Shown here: piece after piece, positions 32,351 through 44,714 of the stretch | Layout of the letters: every line of letters starts with the position of its first letter | Position numbering within the stretch: position 1 is the stretch's first letter | From: Rhyacichthys aspro | Lineage: Eukaryota; Chordata; Actinopteri; Gobiiformes; Rhyacichthyidae | DNA length: 64,000 nt | Reading direction: 5' to 3' | Assembly: GCA_036850595.1 (NCBI GenBank) | Contig: CM072170.1 | Location: forward strand, 14,786,303-14,850,302 | Notes under the pieces: generated by a model | Told to the model about the DNA's origin: nothing | What the model saw: only the letters and a program-made list of their open reading frames with translations | Databases searched by the model: none | Made by a program: the position numbers and the translations under genes

Positions 32351-33658
32351 GCATGGATGCTTTTGGTCAGAGTTTTTTTCTTTGTCAATAAGCCTCTATG
32401 ACAAATTCTCTTCTTGTCACTGGACTGTTAACAGCTGATATCTTGTCTGATGGAAATATTAATTAATCCATGGATTTTATGCAATTTATGCAATCAACAG
32501 TGACTGTGTCTTTAGTAAAGTGTTTGGCATTACCTTTCTGTAGGCGACATATCTTTGCATTAATGGTCTGGACAAGGCAGGGTTCACATATTTTTTCATG
32601 ACTTCTCTTCTCCTTCTGTCACAACTCCATATGAAAAATTCAGTTAATTGTTAAAAAAATGAGGTAATGATTATTTTGTTATTTCAAGCTTTAAAGTAAA
32701 TGTTAGTAAGACAAAAATAGGAGGTATCATTTTTTAGTAAAAGCAGGATTGATACAATATATTACATACATATAATTAAAAATATATACTTTGGCTAATG
32801 AACAATTAAATAAATGATAAAAAAAATAAAAATAAGGGAGGGACATGCTTTCATCCATGAACATACCCAATGGAAACAACTGAGGAAGAAGTTTGTTAGA
32901 AAAAAAAAAAAAAAATCAATGCATATAAAAGTGAATACAATAGCCTCGATGATATCTTAGGGTCTATATTTATTTTTTTTTTCTTCATAGAGTATTCCTA
33001 TTCCTGTTCAAAAGTTTATTTTTCTCACATGCAAAAAAATACTTCCTGTTTAATACATATGAATATTTGTTATTTAGTCCATCTCTTACACTTGTTGATG
33101 CCTGTAGTGAGTCATAAGCTTCAAGTCATATCTTTCTTTGAGTAATGCAGTGCAGTAGTGTGGCTCTTTTACTGTTGCGTGCCTCGTGCCAGTTACCGTG
33201 ACAACATAATAATAAGGGCTAATAACCTATGTTCTGCAGTTTTAGTCAGATTAATGGTATTTGGCTCTTTGTTTGCAGCTTACACAAATCTGTGCCCACA
33301 CTTACCACTGATTATGGAAGTATTCTACAAAGTGGCTGAATACATTTGGATTATAAGAGTAAAGCCTGTGGAGTTAAATACAGAAACCACAATTGTAGGT
33401 ACTAAGGGTCAATTATTTGCTATGGTATTGCTTTTATAGTACGCTAGCCAAATAGGCGAATGGGCACAATCACATGACTAAATAATAAAGTGTAATTTTG
33501 AATGTATTGAAACATAAAGCTACAAACAGACTTTACCTTTCCATGAGGATGCCAAGACATTCTAATAAAGCTGAAGGTGATGTCTAATTCTGAAATTACT
33601 GGCCAGTATTTATTAGTCACAGGTAGACACAGGCTCCATCAAAATAGTTTTTACAGTG
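32351..33658. other. AT-rich sequence without recognised features
   Basis: Poly-A lies at 32900-32915. The frame 33158-33439 shows no domain. Confidence 0.45.
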
Positions 33659-33850
33659 TACAGTGGTCCCTCGCTATAAAGTGGTTCACCTTTCGTGGCC
33701 TCGCTGTTTCGCAGATTTTTTTTTAGTGCAATTTTGCATTCTTTTTTTTCCAGCGTATGAACGTGCATTGTGTTCTGCGTCCTGATTGGCTAAGGGAGAA
33801 CTTGTGCATTGTGTTCTGCGTCCTGATTGGCTCCCTATAACACTACTGTA
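33659..33850 (+). mobile_element. Tigger/pogo-type element, short deletion derivative (copy 2)
   Basis: It starts TACAGTGGTCCCTCGCTATA and keeps the ACCTTTCGTGGCCTCGCTG left subterminal block. It then jumps to a short end, ACTACTGTA. A 30-bp phrase (GTGCATTGTGTTCTGCGTCC and the following TGATTGGCT) occurs twice in tandem-like spacing, which suggests the deletion formed by template slippage. It is 192 bp, flanked by TA, and keeps none of the transposase remnant seen in copy 1. Confidence 0.8.
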
Positions 33851-34049
33851 GCATGAACGCTATATGAAATTACAAACAAATGTTGTGTTCTAAAATGAAA
33901 AGATTAGTCTTCACAAAGCCTCAATGTTCTAACAATCTAAACACTGAAAAATATAGACAATAATCTCTGTGCTAATTTCCCTGATCTAATTTCCTGGTTG
34001 GTTCTCATAAGGAGTGCATCACGGTGTAAGAAGCAGATAAACACAGCAG

Positions 34050-34570
34050 TTCCGCACATCTCAGGTTGTTTGTTTTGGTTGTAAATGAGCTACATAAAGC
34101 CGTGGGAAACGTTCGCTTGTCAGTCATCTCTTTCAGCTGACGTAAAATGGAGACGTCGGCACATGAAGCCATTACCTGCTAATAATGCTCAGTGGGCATT
34201 GTTAGACTGCCTCCATCACTAGAAACCAATTAGACGTCGTACAAAGACGTTTGTTTGTTTTGCTCAAAGAGTGGAATGAATTCGGGTAAATAGAACGGCT
34301 CATTTCAGACAAAAACAAAATGTCTGATTTGGAAGCAGTGATTGACACGAGAATATTTAGATTTTCACCGAGCAAGAAAATGTCTGTGATTTGTCTGAGG
34401 AAATACACAGAGGTCCTGTAGACTGTAGTGTGTGCATAAAAACAAGGATCTTTTTAAGCAAATGCATTATTTCTGAGTGTTTTTCTCCACGAAGGCCAGA
34501 TGCCATATGAATATGAGTTGGTATTTGATTTGCTGCCAGAGCACAGTACCTGAGGGGACAACCACATGGC
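34050..34570. promoter_or_regulatory. Candidate conserved non-coding block
   Basis: This is mixed, non-repetitive sequence with CAGCTGACGTAAAATGG (E-box next to a CRE-like GACGTAA), CCATTACCTGCTAATAATGC and ACAAAGACG words. No useful frame was found: the minus-strand frames 34202-34408 and 34357-34572 are unrecognised. The boundaries are approximate. Confidence 0.25.
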
Positions 34571-35314
34571 ACTGCATCACTCTAAAATGAAAAAAAAGAA
34601 GTGTGGTTCAAGTAAAAAACAAACATAAAAGAAGCTGAATATATTCCATTTTTAACTTAATTGTATTTTCCTTGAGATATACTTGAGCCTCTGCACAGCC
34701 ACTGTCTCTAGTTAATAAAGATGTGAATCTCTGACCTTAATATTATTATTAGACTTTGACATAAAGTCCAGACTTCTGAAGAAAGACTTCAAAAGGCTCA
34801 AGATGCTGTTTTAATCTGAGCATTGATTGTGTTAAGTCAAATAAAACGTGTGAATGTATCTGCAGAACAATTAAAGAAAGCGCTGTTTATTGTCCTTCCA
34901 CACTGAGTATCTCTTTGCTTTTATGAGTGTTGTCATCTCCGCTTCACATGCATACAAATGGTGTTTTAGGTCACAGAGAAAGAAAATGCATTGTGAAAAT
35001 TTCTGTAGCAGTGAAAAGTTTCAGGATCTCAAGTTTGCCTTTAGACGGCAAAACAAAACAATCTGTGGATACTCGGTGTTGTTTTGTGTGTAGAGCATTA
35101 ACATAGCATGTAAAAAACATAAAAATAAACTCAAGAAATTAAGAAATTGTGTTTTTTGCCATAATTATAATATATAAAGAGTGTAGCTAAATGGCTCACA
35201 TCACATGCTAACATTAGTTGATAGTTTTGAATGTTTTATTTTTACAGTATATAACTTGAATATGGACAGACAGGTTTACTTAAAAACAGGTTTACTTCTT
35301 CGGAACAGATTATA

Positions 35315-36072
35315 TACCGTATTTTCCGGACTATAGAGCGCACCTAAATATAAGCCGCACCCACTAAAATTTAAAAGAAATATATATTTTGTCACATATA
35401 AGCCGCACCGGACTATAAGCCGCCGATACCCAGGCTGAGAAATACGATATTTACATAGAAAGATTTTGTACCATAAGTGTTTATTCATATACCTGAACTG
35501 ATTGTTTCCGAGCAGTGCCTGTAACACGGCAGTAAAAGTGCTGATCAAACAAAACAGAAAAGTCATTGATGGTTTTATTCATCTTCCTCCTGTGCACTAA
35601 AACCAAGTTGCTTTATTTTTCTTCCTCCTGCGTTACTGAAACCACTGAACACCAAACCACTGTCACTTTTTCTTCCTGCACACTGTTAAACTATTAACTA
35701 ACTATTAAAGTCGCTTCATTCTCCCGTGCACTGAAACCACAAGTCACTATTCATCTTCCTCCTGAGCATTGAAACTACTGAACACCAAACCACTGTCACT
35801 TCATTTGTTTTCCATTATGAGGGGGTGAGGGTGTAAAAATATTACCGTATTTTGCTGTTGTGCGTCTTGGGTTGCATGTGCTAAGAATAAAAACTGGTGC
35901 TTTCTTGTTTGTATTGACTACCGCTGCCTCGTTTGTCTCGTTTTTGCACTTCCTGCTAGAGCGCCCCCCTGAGGGCTGAAGAAAAATTCATAGAAAAGCC
36001 GCATCTCTGTATAAGCCGCATGGTTCAAAGCGTGGGAAAAAAGTAGCGGCTTATAGTCCGGAAAATACGGTA
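35315..36072. mobile_element. 758-bp TA-flanked inverted-repeat DNA transposon, non-autonomous
   Basis: The left end is TACCGTATTTTCCGGACTAT and the right end reads ATAGTCCGGAAAATACGGTA, a near-perfect inverted repeat of about 21 bp with TA at both edges. The subterminal zones repeat TATAAGCCGCA words. The interior has several diverged copies of a CTTCCTCCTG-GCACTGAAACCAC-type unit and no transposase. TA flanks and TIR form suggest the Tc1/mariner superfamily. The family name is not assigned. Confidence 0.87.
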
Positions 36073-38255
36073 GACATATTTACAGCATAGAACAGCATAG
36101 ATGTACAGCATAGAAAAAAACTAAGGATAACTGGCCAGGCTGGAGTACCACTCCATAAAGGAATTATTTAACCATTTAATTACATTTCTAATCTTTAACA
36201 TGCCAGCAAATTATATTCCCATTTGAATATGATTTTTTTTTTTTTTTTGATACTGCTACAGAAATTTTCACCACTTGGACAAACAATATTTAATATCTGC
36301 TTCATTTATTTTATACTTTTATAGTTTAACTTTATAGGTTTTATACAGGCGTAATGTCTCAATGAATATAAAACATAACTGACTTCACACCAATATTTGT
36401 TTTGTTTAATGATTTGACGATTGCAACTTGTGTATTTTACGTCACTTTGTGAAACTTTGTGGAAAAAACAAAGTATTTAGAATAACGGAAAAGCATGATT
36501 GACAGAAATCAGATAACTGCTGCAAACTGGTCAGTAACACTACCTGTACCTCAGTTTAAAAAACACAAAAAATCCTTGGTGTTAATGTCACTGGATGTAT
36601 CATTAAAATGGTCATTTGAACAGGCCAAAATGTACAAAGTGAGACCCTTGCGTGTATCATTATTACGTGTGTATATGCTTTACACATGACAGATTACATT
36701 TTTTCTCCTCTCAAGGTAATGCACAATATGTAATGGGTTTCATTTATAATTATGATGATGAAAATTACACCTCACATCATTAGGAAAGCTGCATCTTTAG
36801 CAAAACCAGCCGTGCAAGGCTTAATGAAGTGGAACCAACGGGATTACTGTCCACACAAAGACACTGCAGTCCAGCAAAATACAAATATAATGTGACATAT
36901 TTCCTTTGAGCTAAATCCAAGGCTTGGATATGAAAGCCTTGTAATCATCCACCTTATTCCTGTGTAATCCATTTCAATAGGGGTTTCACACTAAATCTTC
37001 TACAGCCTATAATATTCAGTTTATATAAAAAGGTGTGTGTGTGTGTATCCAGAGGTGTCTTAAAACAGAACAAAGGGAGTTTAATTAGTGACACCGGATG
37101 AAAGGGATGCTCTGGTGGTGAAGGTTCTCATTTCCTGTCAGGACAATAATTCTAATGAACATCCATTAACTGTTTTACTTGGCTTTGGTCGTTTTTTTCC
37201 CATTCAAGATCACCATGTACAACACTATATGTATCAAACAATGTGACATGGGATTTAAAGCATGTGGTGTTGCATCCTGTTGAAATAGATTACTTTTTTA
37301 TGATGATTTTGGATCTCAATAAAGCAACAGAGAAAAAAAAAAAAGCAAAATTTTACTTCACACATTGTGGAAAGAGACATCCTCAAAAAAAAAAAAAAAA
37401 ACTTAGTCTAATATTGTTTATTAGATACAGTCATTTTAAGGTAATTGTGGCAACATGATGTATCAACTTTGAACCAGAACTGAGCATTTCTCTGACCTTC
37501 ACATTATTATTCCTCAGTCCAATGCTGTCTGAGAAACTTTGGAGAAAGACAGAGACAAATGCCTACTTCTATTCTTATCCATTTGAGCGTGACAAGTTGC
37601 GTTTTTGTACAATATAATGGAAAGTTGGAGTGAAAATGTAATCACTGCATGCTCATTCATGCGCACATTAAATGTTGAGCAAAAACAATCAGAATGATTC
37701 ATGTTACTTGGTTCTTAGTATGTATTTGTACCTATGTCAAGTGATTAATTCATTAATGCTCTACCTCTTGTCCTTTATAGGTTGTGATAGAGGCTTGCAG
37801 AGTTATTTGTTAAATCACTGATGTTTTTGACAGATCTTTCTTGTCAGACTCTGTATGTAAGAATGATCCATTGACCTTTTTCTTTCCAACTCTGGGATCC
37901 TAGGAGTCTCCATGAAGGCACATGACAAATTGGGTTCAAGAGCCGTATCCCAGTTATGACAATATTTGGGACATGATATTTACATGCACTCAGAGAAACC
38001 GGGTTATGACCCTATTTACATGACAAATGACAGGATCTTGGATGTTTTCTTGTTCCTGAAGCAGTTTTCTTTTCACTAGCTAACTTTTTTTATGCACATT
38101 TTCCATTGCCAGTGTCCATAAAATAAAATAAAATGTGCAGTCTATGAACTTTTTCAGCTGTCTAAAAGTGTTGCAGGTTTCATTTATTTATAAAAAAAAC
38201 ACAAAATGCAGCACACGCCAAACCTAAAGTCTCTTTCCCAGACAGTGCAGTGCTC
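36073..38255. other. AT-rich sequence; possible MITE remnant at 37905-38060
   Basis: ACAGCATAG occurs three times at 36080-36114. Poly-T is at 36233-36248 and poly-A at 37385-37401. A phrase with CCGGGTTATGACC and ATTTACATGCAC near 37977-38015 looks like an eroded fish MITE, but no termini could be set. Confidence 0.35.
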
Positions 38256-38259
38256 TTCA

Positions 38260-38720
38260 CACCACGGCGGCGCGTGACACCGAGTTAAATGGAATCTTTA
38301 ATGGGCTCGAAGGGTCATCGGTGTCTGGCTGTCCGCGATAGCATCAGTTCTGCAGCTATGACACCAGTGGGACGACTGGGCGGCGGTTGGAACCAGACTG
38401 GACTAATCTGCCCGCGGGACTGACACTATCTGCTGCCTCATCTGGGCTCAGAATGAGATCCCTCCGACGACCTTCACCAGATCGTTATCGCGGCTGGACA
38501 CAAAAACTCGAGTGTGGATGTACGGTTGTGGGGCGGATTGTTAGGGTGGATATGAGGGGCTTTTAACTGCGCGTGCATGTTTGTGTGGGGCGTGCATAGG
38601 GCAGTGTGAATGCTGCAATCGCCCTCTATTCTCTAATTGCCTCGTTTCTGTCGCCGCGAGGACGCTAGCAGCCTAGGAGGCGACTGTTTACCGCACAACA
38701 CAAATCTCCCTGACTCTACT
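38260..38720. promoter_or_regulatory. CpG-dense island; candidate promoter or enhancer
   Basis: By eye about 33 CpGs fall in 450 bp, the densest block in the window, within AT-rich flanks. It contains CACGGCGGCGCG, GCGGCGGTTGG, CCCGCGGGACTG and GTCGCCGCGAGGACG. No frame of 60 codons or more crosses it. A donor-like GAAGGTAAAAA lies about 160 bp downstream at 38883. Methylation normally removes CpG from vertebrate DNA, so this density implies either an unmethylated regulatory region or very recent sequence. It could be the promoter of an unannotated transcript. Confidence 0.42.
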
Positions 38721-39460
38721 AAGGGTGTCTAGACTTTTATCCATCCTTAAAGTGTTTCCGTTACTGTTTTGCAGAAGGTTTAATGAGATTGGTGCTGCCG
38801 CATGCCTGCCTGCTAACTACGCTAGCTCCGAGACATTCCCTTAATTTGCTGTAAACACACAGTGGCTAGCTTGGCTCGGTCTGAAGGTAAAAACCAGCAT
38901 GTCTAAAAGGGCACGACTGAGACGAGACTCCAGAAAGAACACAGCCAAGAAATAGCCCAGCGATCTCTACTTCTTGCCCTTTGTAAGCTAAGTCCAGCCA
39001 ATTGGCGTCAAGTTCTTGATTTGAATTATTCTCCTAAATGTCATACTGAATCATCTGCTGTGATTTACTAAAGGTTCAGATGTGTGACTCCCACAAGGAC
39101 GAGGATTCTTTTGGAAAATCACCAGAATTTTTTTTGGAGAGCCAACAGAAATGTGAACTTGTTTATTCTGTTATACATATAAATAAGTAATCTGTGCCAT
39201 TATTTGCAGAACAGAAACAAATAAAATCAAAAATATACCCTTTAACTGCAGTAAAGGTTGCAGTCAGGTGCTGCTAATCATCAGGTTTGATTAACTGGCA
39301 GGGGGACCAAACGGAGAGACTTTTTTTCAAACTCACTGGCAAAAATCAGTTAAAACAATGGTCATTTTATTGAATTTAATCATTCAAACACGAAAGATAA
39401 AAAGTCTGTTTTAATCTACTCAACTAAATAAAAAAGCCCCAAATAACCATGACCTTTTTG
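38721..39460. other. Sequence without recognised features
   Basis: The GC content falls gradually from the CpG island into AT-rich DNA. Nothing else was recognised. Confidence 0.4.
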
Positions 39461-39462
39461 GA

Positions 39463-39640
39463 CCATAATAGAATAGAACGAAAGGCTTTATTGCCATTGC
39501 ACAGCAGTACAATGAGATTAAAGTGCCACATCTGATCAGTGCAGAGAATTAAAAAAAATAATAAAAACAATCCAATAAATACCCTGCATGTTAAAATTGT
39601 AATCATGATAAAATAATCTAAGAACATTAAAGACCCACAC
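39463..39640 (-). mobile_element. Probable LINE 3' tail (antisense)
   Basis: The plus strand reads ATAATAGAATAGAACGAAAG, then CTTTATTGCCATTGCACAGC and AGTACAATGAGATTAAAG. This is a phrase I recognise as the reverse complement of a common fish LINE 3' end. Only the tail remains, with an A-rich segment after it. The assignment to a specific clade is not secure. Confidence 0.5.
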
Positions 39641-39756
39641 CTCCCCAATAAAGCTACAGCATCAGGTTGAATGTAATGACCATTTATGGGTAAAATCAGG
39701 GCAAATAAAAGTCTGTGGACAATCGTTTTGAAGTTTGCTGCAGTGATTGCTATTTG

Positions 39757-39887
39757 TTAAAACGGGGACAATAGGGACACGGTCTGTTCAAAACTGGGAC
39801 ATTTGTGTGTTTTTACAGATATTGGTTGGGACAGAGTGTGAAAGTGGGACAGTCCCCATTAAACAGGGACACATGGTCACCCTACGA
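39757..39887 (-). mobile_element. Partial DNA element with TAGGGTGACCA terminus
   Basis: The right edge reads ACACATGGTCACCCTA. Its reverse complement, TAGGGTGACCATGTGTCC, is a recurrent transposon end in vertebrates. Inside, GGGACA/TGTCCC words recur five times. The opposite end is not recognisable, so this is a fragment. The open frame 39747-39956 is a by-product. Confidence 0.5.
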
Positions 39888-41300
39888 ACTGGTCATAGGC
39901 AGGTGAGATGTCAAGACCTTTCTTTCCCAGTTCCCAGGAGTGGACGTCCCAGCTAATTCACCCAAGCTCAGACTGAAGGATGTTCAGAGAAACACTAAAC
40001 AAACCAAAAGCTACAGGACAAACTAAAATCTGACAGATCGCCCATACCAATAAACTGTAAACTAATACAAATTACATCTGAAAGCCTTGCACTGACTTGT
40101 TAGTATAAGGTTTGGTGGAAAAGTGCCGCCTGATATTGTATTATTTGAAAACAGCAACAGTTTCTTGGCAAATAAGACATATGGCTACTGACTGGACTTA
40201 AGTGTAAAAATATCTCTGTCCACTCCATATTAAAACTTATGCCCATTCATTGTTAAGGTCATGTATATAATATAACGGCAAATGTGAAGATATATTATCT
40301 GTGTAGATACAATGGTAGCTGTAGCAAAAGTACCGGACCTTTAGGAAAGGGCGAAATATATGTTGTCTTTAATACATAGATAATTATGAATACATTTTTT
40401 GTAAATGTTTGGAGAGCCACATTTCACAGCTCAATGGGCTGTATGTTGCCCCTTGGCCTTAGTTTGCCCATCACCCCCCTAGATGCCTCACTGTGCAGTT
40501 CAAATGCTAAATTGCATCGTAGCATGAAGGGTAAAAGACCATGCAATTATTTGGAATGGTGGGAATAAGAAACTACTTTGAACAAGAAGAACAAAGACAT
40601 GTCTGAGGTTCAGAAAACTATATATAACCAAACCAAGTTTTGTGTTTTAAAAGATGTAACATTGTTGGCTTTCCCAAGTAGCAGTTGGAGGAACAGAGGA
40701 GGCTTGAGGCCAAGTCTTACGTGCAGACCCACATGTGTTTATTCACCCACATTGACATTATTCACAAAAACTTTTTAAAAAAGTTTTTAAAATGCACCAA
40801 ACCTGCAGCTCCTGCTTCATGTAGCACCTCTCTCTAGACTGAGGTGAGACAGCATTTATAGCAGAGCTCCTCCAATTAGCCCTTACCAACACATCACAGG
40901 TGAGTACAGCAATCACCAAATTACAACTACTCACAATAACAACCATACGTCCCACTATTACAGTAGAAAAAGCAAAGTTATAAAACTCATACAACTTCCA
41001 TATTTTAGTTGTTCCAATCTTAAAAGCTACAATAACTACTTTAAATTATACCACTTTTCCACTTGGTCCATCCCAGAACCTGTTAAGGTGCTCCGGCTCC
41101 CTGGGGACTCTTTTGGCCGGAACACCTGGAGGAACAGGAAGACAGAGGTAAGTGTTTGAACTGTATGACTGTTTCTATGTGTTAGCTCAATAAGTCATTG
41201 CACTGTAGTGATATACTTATGTTTCTCTTTTCAATAAACAATCAGAATCAGGGGAACAATTTTACATTAGCAAGGAAAAGAAAGAAAGTATTATGGTTCT
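39888..41300. other. Sequence without recognised features
   Basis: The frames 40386-40568, 40578-40778 and 40758-40994 have no domains. Nothing else was named. Confidence 0.4.
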
Positions 41301-41304
41301 AGAA

Positions 41305-41470
41305 TGTCCTAGACAAAATCCAGACCTCAATCCAATGAAATACTATGGTGGGACTTTAATAGAGCTGTGCAAAAGCTCGACACCGTAAATCAATTTATAC
41401 AAAGTTGAGGAACAAATGTCCAAAATGTCTCCAACTATGTGACAGACTGATAAAATTATACAGCAAACCA
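41305..41470 (+). pseudogene. Tc1-like transposase C-terminal relic
   Basis: The frame reads CPRQNPDLNPM and, after a 1-bp deletion, LWWDFNRAVQKLDT. This is the Tc1 catalytic region 'SPDLNPIExLWxDLKRAV'. The position of the conserved glutamate is disrupted. Further on, CAAAATGTCTCCAACTATGT and GACAGACTGATAAAATT match the 'KIPxxTCERLIxSY' segment in a decayed state. Only about 55 codons' worth remains, clearly inactive. Confidence 0.72.
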
Positions 41471-41719
41471 GCAACTCAAACTTTGCACAAACACTTTTGG
41501 GTCTATTAAGAGTCGAGACAAAACTATTACCCAGTGTTATTTTACAGACCATAAAACACATTTGAACAAAAATGATAAGCATTTCCCAAATAATTACACA
41601 CTCTAGTGAATAATAAAGCAAACTGAGTCACGGACGAGAACGACCAAAACAAAATGATTTCATCTCCTACACTCACGGCAACTTTGAATTATTGCACCTC
41701 CAATATCATTATCTGAGGG

Positions 41720-41930
41720 CCAAGCTGTAGAGACAATACAGTGGCTGTGTGTTAGACGGATCAAACGCGCAGGGCCAGTGGTAAAACTGTAATGATTGGA
41801 TTTAGCGGCGAGAGGCAACACTCCAGCTTATGAAAATGAGACGCGGCGCTCATTCACACGAGAGCGCAGGTGGCGAGGATTTTTAAACAAGCTCATAAAA
41901 ACTAGAATCTGATTTAGGAGATGGATTCAC
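41720..41930. promoter_or_regulatory. Candidate conserved non-coding block
   Basis: GC- and CpG-richer sequence with TGTAATGATTGGATTTAGCG, GAGACGCGGCGCTC and GAGCGCAGGTGGCG (containing an E-box-like CAGGTG). There are no repeats and no coding frame. Inference from composition. Confidence 0.28.
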
Positions 41931-42311
41931 AACCGCAGCAAAATAATCCCGTTTAAAGTGATATTCTGAGATTTGGAAGTAGGCTTGAATGTGTTACGTG
42001 ACATTGCTGAATGTATTGATCTAGTACGCCTCAGTTAGTGTGATTATAGCGCTAAAAAGTGCTCCACGTTAGCGTTTTTCCACAGTGGAAGCAGTGGTTT
42101 CGGTCTGCGCGGTGGAAGAATACTGCCATGAAACTCATTATAATACACACTATAATGGCAGTGGCCAGAGGGGATGTAATGGAAAAGGCAAACCAGGTAG
42201 GAGACTTAAATGAAATAAAATCATTTATTTTTTATTCATTAAACTTGCACATTTAGAAAGAGGTAAAAAATAAAAATAAAAATAAAAAAATGAACACACA
42301 TTGGAATTAAC

Positions 42312-42313
<2 letters not shown>

Positions 42314-42358
<45 letters not shown>
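42314..42358. repeat. (ATA)n microsatellite, about 14-15 units
   Basis: An uninterrupted AAT/ATA trinucleotide run in AT-rich DNA. Confidence 0.97.
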
Positions 42359-43590
42359 TGATTTTTCTGCCACAGTTGTTTGTATTTAAATAAAAAAAAT
42401 ACATTTTGGTCCTGTTGCACTAAGAAAGTTCACTTCCATTTATTCTATTGTTATCCTACTTGTTGCAGTGATTTGATAAAACTACACATACAGGTCACAT
42501 CAAGTAGCATTATAAAACAAAATAATAGCCTATATATTTCTGTATTTATATCATGTAAAACCTAGCTTGCAGTTTATAAATGTATTTTGGAATTTTGTCA
42601 CAACAAGGTTAAATTTAATTTTGTTTGTTAGTTTTAAGTGAAAAGTAAACTGACTAAGTTAAACTCTTAGGTAATCACTTTTTAACATGGTGACCCTGTG
42701 TCTACTACATCTACTGCAGGTAATAAACATACAAAAGCAACCCTTTTTTTTTTGAAAATCCTGAAAGATCACTTAAAAACCAGACGCTTCATACTCAGCG
42801 TTTCTGTTTAATTGTGGAAGCCAATAAAAAATCCAATTTGTGCCTTTAATGTTGTCTAACAAACCACAATGGTCTCATTTGATGCACCTGCAGCGGTTGA
42901 TTAAATTCTGGTTAAAACCTGAAACAAGTCCAAACAACACAAACAACTCCACTCTTGCAGAATAGACACCATTCACGGCTCTGTCACAAACATTAAATAG
43001 AGTTTGGTTTTGGTTACAGTTCAATTTTTTACCAACAATTTGCAGTAATTCCAGTTTTTTCTTTTTCATGAACAGGGCATTCATGAGATTAACAGCATTG
43101 TCATCAACAAGAGAAAATGGAGTAAGCAATTCTGGCGTTGTTTATTCAGGGTTTTGGAGAAAAAAAATGAGATTGTGTTTCAAGTGCTATTCCATTTTGT
43201 ACGTGTGAAACTGCACATGAGGATTCATTTTCAAAGGGAATGAGCGACAATGGAGTGCTCTTGTTGCTGTGGGATTATTTGTGCTGTGTCCCGATCAGAA
43301 CACATGACGCATCCGTGTAGCTGTGCCACCGAGTCCTGTTGTGAAATCTGTTGCGTGTCTTTGCTATGACACACGCATGGCAGAAACAAGAGGGAACAAC
43401 CTGTTTTCATAACCGAGGCTTAGCGAAGATGTTGAATCAGTAGCAGATCTTATTGATTTATCGTGTTTGTTGTAAATGGTCATCGTATTAGCGCTAAGTT
43501 TATCCGCTGTGCTATGCGCCAGCCGGAAAAAACACGAAGGAGCTGATGTGGTATTGCATAAGAGCAAATTGTAGAACAAAATGAAGAACA
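42359..43590. other. AT-rich sequence without recognised features
   Basis: Short unrecognised frames only (42380-42565 and 42875-43129). No termini were seen. Confidence 0.45.
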
Positions 43591-43730
43591 AATGGTAAAT
43601 GGCTGCATTTATGTAGTGCTCTTCTGTCACTGCTGGCAAACACAGGGGTTTGTAACAAGAGGAACTAGGATCGACTGCCAGCCTTTCTGTTTTTGAGGCA
43701 CCTGCTCTACCTCCTGGGCCAGTGTTGCCC
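43591..43730 (-). mobile_element. tRNA-derived SINE (second family), internally shortened
   Basis: On the minus strand it begins GGGCAACACTGGCCCAGGAG, GTAGAGCAGG (A-box region). The B-box-like GGCAGTCGATCCTAG follows. The tail is AGAGCACTACATAAATGCAG, then CCATTTACCATTTG, the characteristic 3' end of an abundant percomorph SINE. The middle is shorter than in the usual full-length form, where an 'AAAGCGCTTTGAGTGG' segment is expected. The 135-codon minus-strand frame 43364-43771 overlaps the SINE and is not a gene. Confidence 0.72.
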
Positions 43731-44664
43731 AAAACAAAGACATCACTGTATAGAATTCTGCCAAATACCACATTAACACATTATTTCACTTTAAGCTGGA
43801 GGATATTCTGGAAATGATACTACATCCTGAGAGTGGACAGGACTGTATTGTCAAAGGTTCTTAGGTTGAAGAGCTACGGTTGGCTAATCATTGTTGAAGA
43901 TATTGTTTTATGTTTGAATAGTCTGTGATGGATTTAGCAAAAAGCAAAGAATGTAATTGCTTTTGGAGTTAGGTAATAACACTTCCCGACAAGACGCTCT
44001 GCCTTTGCACAATCAGACTTTTCATTTAAAACCACCAAACAACGCAATCAGCTCCCAGACAGTCTGAAGTGTTCTGTGGAGCTGCATCTTTTTTCTCTAA
44101 ACCTAAAGGAACATATTCTCATCAACTGTGCCAACATCAGTCAAACTAACACTGTGTTTGCCTGTATTCATTATTATTCACTGTTAACTATTTGTAAAGT
44201 ATTTTAATTAATAATCAATTTCGGCTAAAAGGCCTTTAAGGAAACAGATAATGAGTGTAACAATTATAGTAAGTATTTTAACTATGACATAATGTTAATT
44301 TTATATTCTGAAATGTTTAATTGTTGTGCTCACCTGAGGGGACTGCAGATGGAAAGTAGCTTGTAGCTAAATCTGGTACAAAGCATCTCTTTTCTTGTAA
44401 AATGAATGTATTTGTACATGGTCCCTGTTAAATAAAGAGTAAACAAACACAAAAAAAGTCCAAAATGAAGGACAAAGATGTAAACAAAGATGACTGGCCC
44501 TCATCAATAGTTTACTGTTGATGCCCAGGTTGAACTTTCCCATTGCCATTTCACCTTTTGTGTTTAATAGATTACAGTTTGTTTACTGTCACGTGATTCT
44601 GATGATGGAAGAAAATCAGATGGAGGCCATGAAGAAAACAGCAACTATGGCAAATACGTATGTT

Positions 44665-44668
<4 letters not shown>
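43731..44668. other. Sequence without recognised features
   Basis: No coding or repeat signature was recognised. Confidence 0.45.

Positions 44669-44714
<46 letters not shown>
44669..44714. repeat. (ATA)n microsatellite, about 15 units
   Basis: An uninterrupted trinucleotide run. It produces a poly-isoleucine stretch in one frame (44518-44742), which is an artefact. Confidence 0.97.

Noticed and set aside
43364..43771. 135-codon minus-strand frame
   Set aside because: It overlaps the tRNA-derived SINE at 43591-43730 and flanking AT-rich sequence. SINE read-through explains it.
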